Shown: one piece after another, positions 1 through 5,701 of the stretch
Numbering within the stretch: position 1 is the stretch's first letter
Layout: each line of letters opens with the position of its first letter
Notes under the pieces: model-generated
The model's database searches: none
Told to the model about the DNA's origin: nothing
The model's input: only the letters and a program-made list of their open reading frames with translations
Made by a program: the position numbers and the translations under genes
Source of the DNA: Parvibaculum sp.
GTDB lineage: Bacteria > Pseudomonadota > Alphaproteobacteria > Parvibaculales > Parvibaculaceae
Length of the DNA stretch: 8,160 bases
NCBI GenBank assembly: GCA_020062605.1
Contig: JAGUWA010000341.1
Span: 1-8,160 of the forward strand
Direction of reading: 5' to 3'

Positions 1-2
1 CG

Positions 3-161
3 GTGGTGGGCGACAACATGCACGACCTCGAAATGGGGCGCGGCGCGGGGGCGGGACTTCTTGTCGGCGTGCTGACGGGAACGAGCGGGGAGGCGGACCT
101 CGCGCCGCTCGCCGACCATGTCATTGCGGACATCACGCTGCTGTCGGCGCTTCTGGACTAG
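3..161 (+). CDS. HAD-family hydrolase, C-terminal fragment
   Basis: The window opens inside this gene; 52 codons and a TAG stop are visible, and the start lies upstream of the window. The fragment begins VVGDNMHDLEMGRGAGAG, which is HAD motif IV: a hydrophobic strand followed by GD-x3-D, whose acidic residues bind Mg2+ in the phosphatase active site. The following stretch (LLVGVLTGTSGEADL) and a final segment like 'ADHVIADITLLSALL' match the end of phosphoglycolate-phosphatase-like subfamily IA enzymes, where the last strand and helix close the Rossmannoid core. These enzymes hydrolyse small phosphate esters in the cytoplasm. The catalytic nucleophile motif (DxDxT) is outside the window, so neither activity nor substrate can be judged. 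The domain family is clear; the exact function is open. Confidence 0.85.
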   Translation: MVGDNMHDLEMGRGAGAGLLVGVLTGTSGEADLAPLADHVIADITLLSALLD

Positions 162-167
162 AGCAGA

Positions 168-210
168 TCACGATGAGATGGAATCGCCTTGCGATCCCGT
201 CTCATCGTGA
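168..210. repeat. Long near-perfect palindrome (hairpin 1)
   Basis: The left arm cacgatgagatggaatcgc (169-187) and right arm gcgatcccgtctcatcgtg (191-209) pair at 17 of 19 positions by Watson-Crick rules; one more is a G-T wobble and one is a mismatch. The loop is only 3 bases (ctt), and t168-a210 extends the stem. It starts 7 bases after the HAD stop codon and has no T-run typical of a rho-independent terminator. The size, composition and intergenic place resemble the dispersed palindromic elements common in Hyphomicrobiales genomes. It could also act as a bidirectional transcript-end structure between the convergent genes. Confidence 0.7.
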
Positions 211-235
211 AAATCTTCTCGTCGCTTATAGTCTG

Positions 236-283
236 GACCGTTTTCCGAACCGGCAGGTGTTTTCACCTGCCTGGAAAACGGTC
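236..283. repeat. Two-tier palindrome (hairpin 2)
   Basis: The outer stem is 11 perfect base pairs, gaccgttttcc (236-246) with ggaaaacggtc (273-283). The inner stem is 8 perfect base pairs, ggcaggtg (252-259) with cacctgcc (264-271), closing a tttt loop. The two tiers are separated by an uneven bulge (gaacc on one side, t on the other). It stands 25 bases from hairpin 1, so the two may form one composite intergenic element. Read on the minus strand, its base coincides with the end of the possible mini-gene upstream, so it could also end or stabilise that transcript. Confidence 0.7.
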
Positions 284-361
284 TAGGCCAGATTCCAGAT
301 CGACTTGAAGTCGCGTTCCTCGCCGAGCAGGCGCTGGGCGGGCGTTTTCTTCGGGTGTCAT
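263..361 (-). CDS. Possible small gene, apparently frame-disrupted
   Basis: On the minus strand an ATG at 361 is preceded by a very strong ribosome site (GGGAGG, about 5 bases before the ATG). It opens a frame of 32 codons that runs into hairpin 2 and stops at 263-265. That frame has poor codon quality: many codons end in A or T. The frame shifted by +1 has excellent codon quality (about 20 of 23 third positions are G or C), reads ...LLGEERDFKSIWNLA, and stops with TAG at 283-285, just at the foot of hairpin 2. The simplest reading is a real peptide of about 25 residues whose frame is broken by one extra base near the CCC at 353-355. Sequencing error, pseudogene or +1 frameshifting would all explain it. 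It lies 42 bases downstream of the TPR-oxygenase stop on the same strand, so it may share its mRNA. I do not recognise the peptide. Confidence 0.35.
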   Translation of the reverse strand: MTPEENARPAPARRGTRLQVDLESGLDRFPGR

Positions 362-403
362 TGTCTCCTCCCAGAGACAGCCATGATAAGCGAAGCGCCA
401 GCG

Positions 404-1834
404 TCAGCGCCAGCTTGTCGGCTTCACGTCGAAAGCGAGGCTGATGCGCCGCTCATTGCCCGAGAAAGGCAGCGTCCGGTGGAAGAGATAGGAGGGGAAG
501 AAGAAGGCATCGCCCTCGCGCGGCTCGTAGGTAATCGTCATCGGTTCGAAGAGTGCGTCGAACTCCGGCGGCGGGTTGCCGAACTCGATCCAGCCGTCCT
601 TGCTCCCGTCGCCCTTGCCGAGTGAGGAGGGCAGAGAGACGTAATAGACGCCGCTCATCCAGCCGCCGACATGGATATGCGAATGCTGGTGTCCGCCTTC
701 CGAAAGGAGCGTGCCCCAGAGATCGAGGTGGTAGGTCTTCGGTACCTGACAGCGGTAGGGGTGGCCGGGCTGCAGACGGATCGTGTCGAAATGTGCGTCG
801 ATCGCCTTGCGGAGCATTTTTTCGAAGGCAATGAATGGTTCGCGCGGCGCGTCGAGGAGGAGGCCGGTCTGACCGCCCTTGCGCGTTGCCTTGCCTGTGG
901 GCTCCCAGACGAGCGTCGGGTCCGCATCGAGGGCAGCGGCGAGCGCGGCGTTGAGTTCCGCCACGGAAGCATAGGTTTCGGGCGGGGTGAGCTTGTGGCG
1001 GGAAACAAGCTCGCCCAGTTCAGCGCGGTAGCCGGCGGGCATTTCGCCGAATTCCTGCGCGCGGGCATAAGGCAGCCATGCGGCGGCGCGGCGCTCGGGA
1101 CCATGAACCGCGAGAGCGCGTTCGAAGATTTCTGCCGCTTCGCGCGCCTGCCCGAGCTTCAACTGCGCCATGCCGAGGCTGACATAGGAAACCGTGTCTT
1201 TCGGATTGAGCGCCACGGCCTTTTCGTAAGCCGCGGCGGCGGCTTTCATGTCGCCCTTTTTCTGGAGCGCATTGCCGAGATTGCCGTAGGCGGCGGCGAG
1301 GTTCGGGTTATGAGCGATGGCCGTCTCGAAGGCGCCGATCGCCTCGTCCGTGCGTTCCTGCCGGAGCAGCACCATGCCGAGCTGGACATTGAGCGCCGGG
1401 ACGCCGCCATTCGCGATGGCATTGCGGTATTGCACTTCGGCATCGGCGAACCGGTTCGCGCGCTGATAGAGCTGGCCAAGCGTGGCGGCGAGCATGGGAT
1501 GTGTGGGGAAAAGACCGGTCGCGTGCTCATAGACCTGAACGGCCTCGGCCCATTGTCCTGTCTGCTGCAGAAGGCGGCCGAGATTGATCCAGGGCGTCGG
1601 CTCGGTTGGCGCTAGCTTGAGGGAATGCCGCAGGAGGGTTTCGGCTTCGTCGAATGCGCCGCGTTCCACGATGATCGAAGCGAGCAGCGCCATCAGATCC
1701 GCGTCCGTGGGGGTCTTGGCGAGCAGGGCGCGGCAGCGCTCCTCCGCCACCTTGCGGCGGCCTTCCTTCATCAGCGTCAGGATTTCGCGATAGTGCTCGG
1801 GAAGCGCGGGCGCTTCCGGGGATTGCCTCGTCAA
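404..1834 (-). CDS. TPR-repeat protein with C-terminal 2-oxoglutarate/Fe(II) oxygenase-like domain
   Basis: A 476-residue soluble protein with no signal peptide or membrane segment. Residues about 46-249 form six tetratricopeptide repeats, each with the usual G/A spacing and several ending in NP (for example AAYGNLGNALQKKGDMKAA), a scaffold that binds proteins or peptides. Residues about 325-476 look like the putative 2OG-Fe(II) oxygenase domain (2OG-FeII_Oxy_5 type). The metal-binding strand holds HSHIH (384-388), followed by SGVYYVSLP; the distal ligand is H452 in FPSYLFHRTLPF, and R463 in ERRISLAF would hold 2-oxoglutarate. The start is TTG: AAAGGG (1842-1847) sits 7 bases upstream and no better upstream codon exists, whereas the next ATG codons fall inside the first helix. 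The family suggests hydroxylation of a protein or small molecule, but no substrate can be named. It is divergent from chrA and probably cytoplasmic. Confidence 0.85.
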   Translation of the reverse strand: MTRQSPEAPALPEHYREILTLMKEGRRKVAEERCRALLAKTPTDADLMALLASIIVERGAFDEAETLLRHSLKLAPTEPTPWINLGRLLQQTGQWAEAVQVYEHATGLFPTHPMLAATLGQLYQRANRFADAEVQYRNAIANGGVPALNVQLGMVLLRQERTDEAIGAFETAIAHNPNLAAAYGNLGNALQKKGDMKAAAAAYEKAVALNPKDTVSYVSLGMAQLKLGQAREAAEIFERALAVHGPERRAAAWLPYARAQEFGEMPAGYRAELGELVSRHKLTPPETYASVAELNAALAAALDADPTLVWEPTGKATRKGGQTGLLLDAPREPFIAFEKMLRKAIDAHFDTIRLQPGHPYRCQVPKTYHLDLWGTLLSEGGHQHSHIHVGGWMSGVYYVSLPSSLGKGDGSKDGWIEFGNPPPEFDALFEPMTITYEPREGDAFFFPSYLFHRTLPFSGNERRISLAFDVKPTSWR

Positions 1835-1841
1835 GCCGATA

Positions 1842-1847
1842 CCCTTT
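1842..1847 (-). promoter_or_regulatory. Ribosome binding site supporting the TTG start of the TPR-oxygenase gene
   Basis: AAAGGG on the minus strand, within CTGAAAGGG, lies exactly 7 bases before TTG at 1834. The heptamer CTGAAAG also occurs 16 bases further upstream (plus-strand 1860-1866), giving a short direct repeat whose downstream copy overlaps the ribosome site. Confidence 0.5.
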
Positions 1848-1877
1848 CAGGCAGATACGCTTTCAGAATGGGGGCTC

Positions 1878-1906
1878 AAACTGCACAGCGCCGGGCGGCG
1901 CGTCAA
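1878..1906 (-). promoter_or_regulatory. Weak candidate promoter for the TPR-oxygenase gene
   Basis: On the minus strand TTGACG (1906-1901) is a good -35 hexamer and is followed after 17 bases by CAGTTT (1883-1878), a poor -10. The spacer holds a small palindrome, gcgcc-gggc-ggcgc (1888-1901). Poor -10 boxes are common in alphaproteobacteria, but the support here is thin. For chrA, in the other direction of this 179-base divergent gap, I see no convincing promoter. Confidence 0.25.
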
Positions 1907-2013
1907 TGCTCCAGCGAGCCGTGAAGGCGAACAAGCGGCTGCAGGTGTCGCAATAGGGTGTCATATTGCCGGGCCGAGCTCATGAATCGCCCCCGGGAGA
2001 GGCCATTAACGAT

Positions 2014-3342
2014 ATGACCGTCACCAGTTCCGTTCCTTTCCGCGAGGCTTTCCGCGTCTGGGTGAAGATCGGCCTCTTGAGCTTTGGCGGTCCGGCGGGG
2101 CAGATCGCCCTCATGCATCGCATTCTCGTGGAAGAGAAGAAGTGGCTTTCCGAGCCGCAATTCCTGCACGCGCTGAATTTCTGCATGTTGCTGCCGGGAC
2201 CCGAGGCGCAGCAGCTTGCGACCTATTCGGGCTGGCTGCTGCATGGCGTGAGAGGCGGACTGGCGGCGGGACTCCTGTTCATCCTGCCGGGCGTCGCGGT
2301 GATGCTCGCCTTGAGCGTGCTTTACGCCGCCTATGCGGAGCTCGCCTTCGTGGAAGCGCTCTTCTTCGGCATCAAGGCGGCGGTCTTTGCCATTGTGATC
2401 GAGGCGCTGATCCGCATATCGAGGCGCGTGATGAAGACCGGCGCTCTTTACGCCGTGGCGGCGGCGGCCTTTGCCGCAATCTTCTTTCTCGACATTCCTT
2501 TCCCGGTGGTGGTGCTGGGGGCCGCCTTGTTCGGCTTCGCGGCTGTGCGCGTTTCACCTTCGATCTTCGGTGAGGCGTTGCCGGCAGAGGAGGAAGGGCC
2601 GGCGAATGGAAACGGCGCCAGCGCCGGGCGGTCCTTTCTCCGCACGATTGTCACGCTTTTCGTCGGACTGACGGTGTGGCTCGGGCCGGTTGCCGCGCTT
2701 CTGCTCGCGTTCGGCACGAGCCATGTCTTCACGCAGGAAGCGGTCTTCTTTTCGAAGATGGCAGTGGTGACCTTCGGCGGTGCCTATGCGGTGCTTGCCT
2801 ATGTGGCGCAGGAGGCGGTGCAGAATTTCGGCTGGCTTAATGCGGGCGAAATGCTGGACGGGCTCGGGCTTGCGGAGACGACGCCGGGGCCGCTGATCAT
2901 GGTGCTTCAGTTCGTAGGTTTCCTGGGCGCCTATCGCGGGGAGACCGGGCTCGACCCTATGGCGGCGGGAATCGCGGGCGCGGCGATCACGACCTGGGTG
3001 ACGTTCGCGCCATGCTTCCTGTGGATTTTTCTCGGCGCGCCCTATGTCGAGCGGCTCCGGAACGTGAAGAGCCTCAACGCCGCCTTCACCGCGATCACGG
3101 TGGCGGTTGTCGGTGTGATCTTGAATCTCGCGGTCTGGTTCGGGTTGCACGTGCTGTTCGGAGAGGTGGCCGAAATGCGCTTTACGGGGCTCAGGCTCTT
3201 TGTGCCTGATGTCTCAACGCTCGATCCATGGGCGCTGGGCCTCAGTGTGGCGGCAGTCATTGCCGTGCTGAGGTTCAAGGCCGGGATGCTGCCCGTGCTC
3301 GGCATTGCCGCCGTGCTGGGGCTCGCGATCCGTTTACTGTAA
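2014..3342 (+). CDS. chrA: ChrA chromate efflux transporter (two CHR domains)
   Basis: A 442-residue inner-membrane protein with about ten hydrophobic segments and two homologous CHR halves. The N-terminal half carries LLSFGGPAGQ (21-30) and LPGPEAQQLATYSGW (60-74), signature motifs of ChrA. The C-terminal half repeats the pattern more loosely: VVTFGGAYAVL (251-261) and ETTPGPLIMVLQFVGF (288-303). A charged, poorly conserved linker (about 182-208) joins them. The family exports chromate, probably coupled to proton motive force, and some members move sulfate-like anions. The chosen ATG has GGGAGAGG upstream at about 11 bases. An in-frame TTG 48 bases earlier would add an uncharacteristic hydrophilic leader and lacks a ribosome site. 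No chrB-type regulator or other chromate gene is nearby, so inducibility cannot be inferred. The gene ends 5 bases from the end of the opposing dehydrogenase gene. Confidence 0.92.
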   Translation: MTVTSSVPFREAFRVWVKIGLLSFGGPAGQIALMHRILVEEKKWLSEPQFLHALNFCMLLPGPEAQQLATYSGWLLHGVRGGLAAGLLFILPGVAVMLALSVLYAAYAELAFVEALFFGIKAAVFAIVIEALIRISRRVMKTGALYAVAAAAFAAIFFLDIPFPVVVLGAALFGFAAVRVSPSIFGEALPAEEEGPANGNGASAGRSFLRTIVTLFVGLTVWLGPVAALLLAFGTSHVFTQEAVFFSKMAVVTFGGAYAVLAYVAQEAVQNFGWLNAGEMLDGLGLAETTPGPLIMVLQFVGFLGAYRGETGLDPMAAGIAGAAITTWVTFAPCFLWIFLGAPYVERLRNVKSLNAAFTAITVAVVGVILNLAVWFGLHVLFGEVAEMRFTGLRLFVPDVSTLDPWALGLSVAAVIAVLRFKAGMLPVLGIAAVLGLAIRLL

Positions 3343-3347
3343 GCGCC

Positions 3348-4271
3348 TTATGCCACCGTCACTGGATAGGGCACCGGCTTTCCTGAGAAGAAGGCGTCGA
3401 GATTGGCGATGACGGCGTCGCCCATTGCGACGATGGCTTCCGATGTGCCGCCGCCGAGATGAGGCGTCACGACGATGTTGGGCAGGCTCAGGAGATCGGC
3501 GCGGGGGTTCGGTTCGTCCTCGAAGACGTCGAGAGCGGCGCCGGCGATCGTTCCGTTCTTCAGCGCGGCGATGAGCGCGTCCTCGTCGATGGCGGAACCG
3601 CGCGAGATGTTGACGACATGGCCTTCGGGGCCAAGCGCACTCAACACCGCTGCGTTCACGAGATGACGGTTCGTTTCATCGGCACGGTGAGCGAGGATCA
3701 GCGTGTCTGCCCATGTGGCGAGGTCGAGCACGGAGCGGAAGTAGCGGTAGGGAATTCCCTGCTTCTCATTGCGTCCGAAATAACCGATCTCGGTCTCGAA
3801 GCCTTCGAGACGTTTGGCGATCTTGAGGCCGATGGCGCCGAGGCCGACAATGCCGATCTTGCGGCCCGTCAGCCCACGCAGGAAGAGGAGCGGCGCCGGG
3901 CTGTCGCCGCGCCATTTCCCGGCACGGGTAATCCGGTCCGCCGCCACAACCTTGCGGATCGACGCGAGAAGCAGCGCGACGGCGAGATCGGCGACGGTCG
4001 CGGCGTTGGCGCCAACCGTGTTTGTAACCATGATGCCTCGCCGCTCCGCTTCCGCGACATCGACGCCTTCATGGCCCGAACCGAAACAGCAGATGAGTTT
4101 CAGCTTCGGCATCGCATCCATCAGCGCCGCATCCGTGACATTCGCGCCGATGGTGACGAGAGCTTCCGCTTCGCCGCGCTTCTCCGGATCGGTGATGACC
4201 GTATAGCGTTCGGCAAGTTTTCGCTCGAAAGGCTTGCCGAGCGGAAGGGCGAGGAAGACGGCAGGTTTCAT
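3348..4271 (-). CDS. D-isomer-specific 2-hydroxyacid dehydrogenase
   Basis: A 307-residue cytoplasmic oxidoreductase, usual length for the family, third and last in the hydratase-lyase-dehydrogenase operon. The nucleotide-binding domain shows GLGAIG (143-148). The catalytic set is present: R224 in NISRGSAIDEDAL, E253 in DVFEDEP, and H271 in TPHLGGGT. The end of the second beta strand reads YFGRN instead of ending in an acidic residue; a Gly-Arg pair there, as in human glyoxylate/hydroxypyruvate reductase, favours NADP(H), which is an inference. Likely reactions are reduction of glyoxylate, hydroxypyruvate or a related 2-oxo acid. Linked to a CoA-ester lyase, it could handle the keto-acid product of that enzyme. 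ATG at 4271 is chosen; GTG at 4277 is in frame two codons earlier and equally near the lyase stop at 4283, and neither has a strong ribosome site. Confidence 0.9.
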   Translation of the reverse strand: MKPAVFLALPLGKPFERKLAERYTVITDPEKRGEAEALVTIGANVTDAALMDAMPKLKLICCFGSGHEGVDVAEAERRGIMVTNTVGANAATVADLAVALLLASIRKVVAADRITRAGKWRGDSPAPLLFLRGLTGRKIGIVGLGAIGLKIAKRLEGFETEIGYFGRNEKQGIPYRYFRSVLDLATWADTLILAHRADETNRHLVNAAVLSALGPEGHVVNISRGSAIDEDALIAALKNGTIAGAALDVFEDEPNPRADLLSLPNIVVTPHLGGGTSEAIVAMGDAVIANLDAFFSGKPVPYPVTVA

Positions 4272-4282
4272 CGGCACTGTTT

Positions 4283-5131
4283 CTAATGTCCGGCGCGGGC
4301 GAGAAGGGCGCGCGCCTGTTTCAGATGCGGGATGTCGAGCATGACGCCGTCAAGTGCGACAACGCCGACATCGCCGGCCTGTTCGAAGGCGGCGAGAACC
4401 GCGCGCGCATGGGCGAGATCGGCTTCGCTTGGTGTGAAGACCTCGTTGATGATTGCCACCTGGGCGGGATGGATTGCCATCTTGCCGGTAAACCCGTCGC
4501 GGGCGGCGGCCCGGGCTTCCGCTTCGAGGCCCCTCTCGTCGCGAAAATCCTTCCAGACGCCATCGACGGGCTGCACGCCCGCGGCGACGGCGCCGAGCAG
4601 CGTCAGCGTGCGGGCGAGTTGGTAGGGGCCGGTGTAGAGACCGCTTTCGTCCTTGTTGTCGCGCGCGCCGAGCGCGGCGGCGAGGTCTTCCGCCCCCCAT
4701 GTGAGGAAGGCGAGACGCGGATGCGACCCTCCATAGGTGCCGAGCGTGAAAAGCGAAGCGGCTGTTTCGGTTGCGACGCAGCCGATGCCGATTTCACTTG
4801 CGGCGCCGAGACGGTCCATCGCCTCGCCGACCTTCCTCACGCAGCCGCCCGAAAGCGTCTTCGGTACGACGATCATGTCGGGCTTCGCCGGAATGACGGC
4901 TTCGAGATCCCTTTCCCAGAAGGGCGTGTCGAGCGCGTTGATGCGCAGCACGAGTTTGGGGCCAGAGCGGTCTGCCGTCTTGAGATAGGCGACGGCCGCG
5001 CTTCGCGCCGCGTCCTTGGCGGAGAGGGCGACGGAATCCTCTAGGTCGAGGATGAGCGCGTCTGCGCCGCAACTGGCCGCTTTCGACAGTTTCTTTTCGC
5101 TGTCGGCGGGAACGAAGAGGAAGGAGCGCAT
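4283..5131 (-). CDS. HpcH/HpaI-CitE family CoA-ester lyase
   Basis: A 282-residue TIM-barrel protein of the CitE-like branch, normal in length. Motifs in order: SFLFVPAD at the N-terminus, LILDLEDSV (27-34), VLRIN with R63 for the acyl-carboxylate, TETA with E122, and WGAEDLAAALG (145-155) with D149; the acids hold Mg2+. FTGKMAIHPAQV (214-225) is the classic CoA-site segment of citrate-lyase beta-like, malyl-CoA, citramalyl-CoA and beta-methylmalyl-CoA lyases. Such enzymes reversibly cleave a 3-hydroxyacyl-CoA to acetyl- or propionyl-CoA plus a 2-oxo acid such as glyoxylate or pyruvate. No acyl-carrier subunit (CitD) or CitF is nearby, so it acts on free CoA esters rather than as part of citrate lyase. 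The start lies 3 bases after the MaoC stop (TGA-GAG-ATG), implying translational coupling. The exact substrate is not decidable from sequence alone. Confidence 0.9.
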   Translation of the reverse strand: MRSFLFVPADSEKKLSKAASCGADALILDLEDSVALSAKDAARSAAVAYLKTADRSGPKLVLRINALDTPFWERDLEAVIPAKPDMIVVPKTLSGGCVRKVGEAMDRLGAASEIGIGCVATETAASLFTLGTYGGSHPRLAFLTWGAEDLAAALGARDNKDESGLYTGPYQLARTLTLLGAVAAGVQPVDGVWKDFRDERGLEAEARAAARDGFTGKMAIHPAQVAIINEVFTPSEADLAHARAVLAAFEQAGDVGVVALDGVMLDIPHLKQARALLARAGH

Positions 5132-5134
5132 CTC

Positions 5135-5599
5135 TCAGTGTTCCCCCGGACCCTTGGCGTGCATGAAGGCCTGGCGGATGCAGGTGGCGACTTCAACTCC
5201 GTGCTGGTTGTAGGCCTTGTGCTCGAAGGTGACGATGCCCGCGAGCGGCCGCGATTTCGAGCGGCGCTTCGAGACGACGCGGGTTTCGACGCGCAATGTG
5301 TCGCCCTGGAAGACGGGCTTCGGGAAGGAAATATCCGTCATGCCGAGATTGGCGATCGTGGTGCCGTGCGTCGTGTCGTTCACCGAGATGCCGATCATGA
5401 GGCCGAGCGTGAAGAGGCTGTTCACCAGCGGCTTGCCGAATTCCGTTTCCGTCTCGGCATAGTGGTGGTCGAGATGGAGGGCGGCCGGGTTCATGGTCAT
5501 GGTGGAAAAGAGGACATTGTCCGTCTCCGTCACCGTGCGCCTGATCGGGTGCTTGAAGACGTGCCCCTCCTCGAATTCCTCGAAATAAAGTCCCGGCAT
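5135..5599 (-). CDS. MaoC-like (hot-dog) acyl-CoA hydratase
   Basis: A 154-residue single hot-dog domain, first gene of the minus-strand operon. The hydratase motif reads TMNPAALHLDHHYAET (35-50). H42 is the catalytic histidine, but the position five residues earlier, where (R)-specific enoyl-CoA hydratases carry the catalytic Asp, is N37. The TxNPxxLHxD form is characteristic of a subfamily that includes mesaconyl/itaconyl-type hydratases often found beside CitE-like lyases. A later stretch (NLGMTDISFPKPVFQGDTL) is the usual second half, with the GDTL turn. The expected job is reversible hydration of a branched or dicarboxylic enoyl-CoA, giving the substrate for the adjacent lyase. GAGG lies 6 bases before the ATG and supports the start. 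A different activity such as a thioesterase-like role is possible but less likely. Confidence 0.88.
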   Translation of the reverse strand: MPGLYFEEFEEGHVFKHPIRRTVTETDNVLFSTMTMNPAALHLDHHYAETETEFGKPLVNSLFTLGLMIGISVNDTTHGTTIANLGMTDISFPKPVFQGDTLRVETRVVSKRRSKSRPLAGIVTFEHKAYNQHGVEVATCIRQAFMHAKGPGEH

Positions 5600-5643
5600 T
5601 CTGGTCCTCGTCCTTCATTACTGGAGGCTGTATCGCCATCCCG

Positions 5644-5674
5644 CTCTCGGCTAGGTTATAGCCTCGCGCGAGAG
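5644..5674. promoter_or_regulatory. Inverted repeat/operator candidate in the divergent promoter region
   Basis: The 102-base gap between the hydratase operon and the acyl-CoA dehydrogenase gene contains ctctcg (5644-5649) matched by cgagag (5669-5674). Nested inside are ggcta/tagcc arms (5649-5653 and 5659-5663) and the perfect palindrome ctcgcgcgag (5663-5672). On the minus strand TATAAC (5660-5655) resembles a -10 box, with a weak TTCGTG 16 bases upstream. A regulator bound here could control both directions, but no regulator gene lies in the window. Confidence 0.35.
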
Positions 5675-5701
5675 AACACGAAACGGCGCGGAGGAGGATA
5701 A

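Noticed and set aside
671..1615. Long open frame on the plus strand opposite the TPR-oxygenase gene
   Set aside because: It is a shadow: the minus strand shows six clear TPRs and an oxygenase domain, while this frame is rich in Arg and Gly with no recognisable domain.
1966..2013. Upstream TTG start for chrA
   Set aside because: It lacks a ribosome site and adds a leader not seen in ChrA; ATG at 2014 is favoured.
1835..2013. Small RNA or mini-gene in the divergent gap
   Set aside because: Only a 5-base-pair palindrome and a 7-base direct repeat are visible; the open frames are short and lack ribosome sites.
3343..3347. Terminator between the convergent chrA and dehydrogenase genes
   Set aside because: The gap is only 5 bases and no stem-loop with a T-run is visible around it.
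3459..4286. Long open frame on the plus strand opposite the 2-hydroxyacid dehydrogenase
   Set aside because: The minus strand carries intact dehydrogenase motifs; GC-rich codon bias leaves the opposite frame open by chance.
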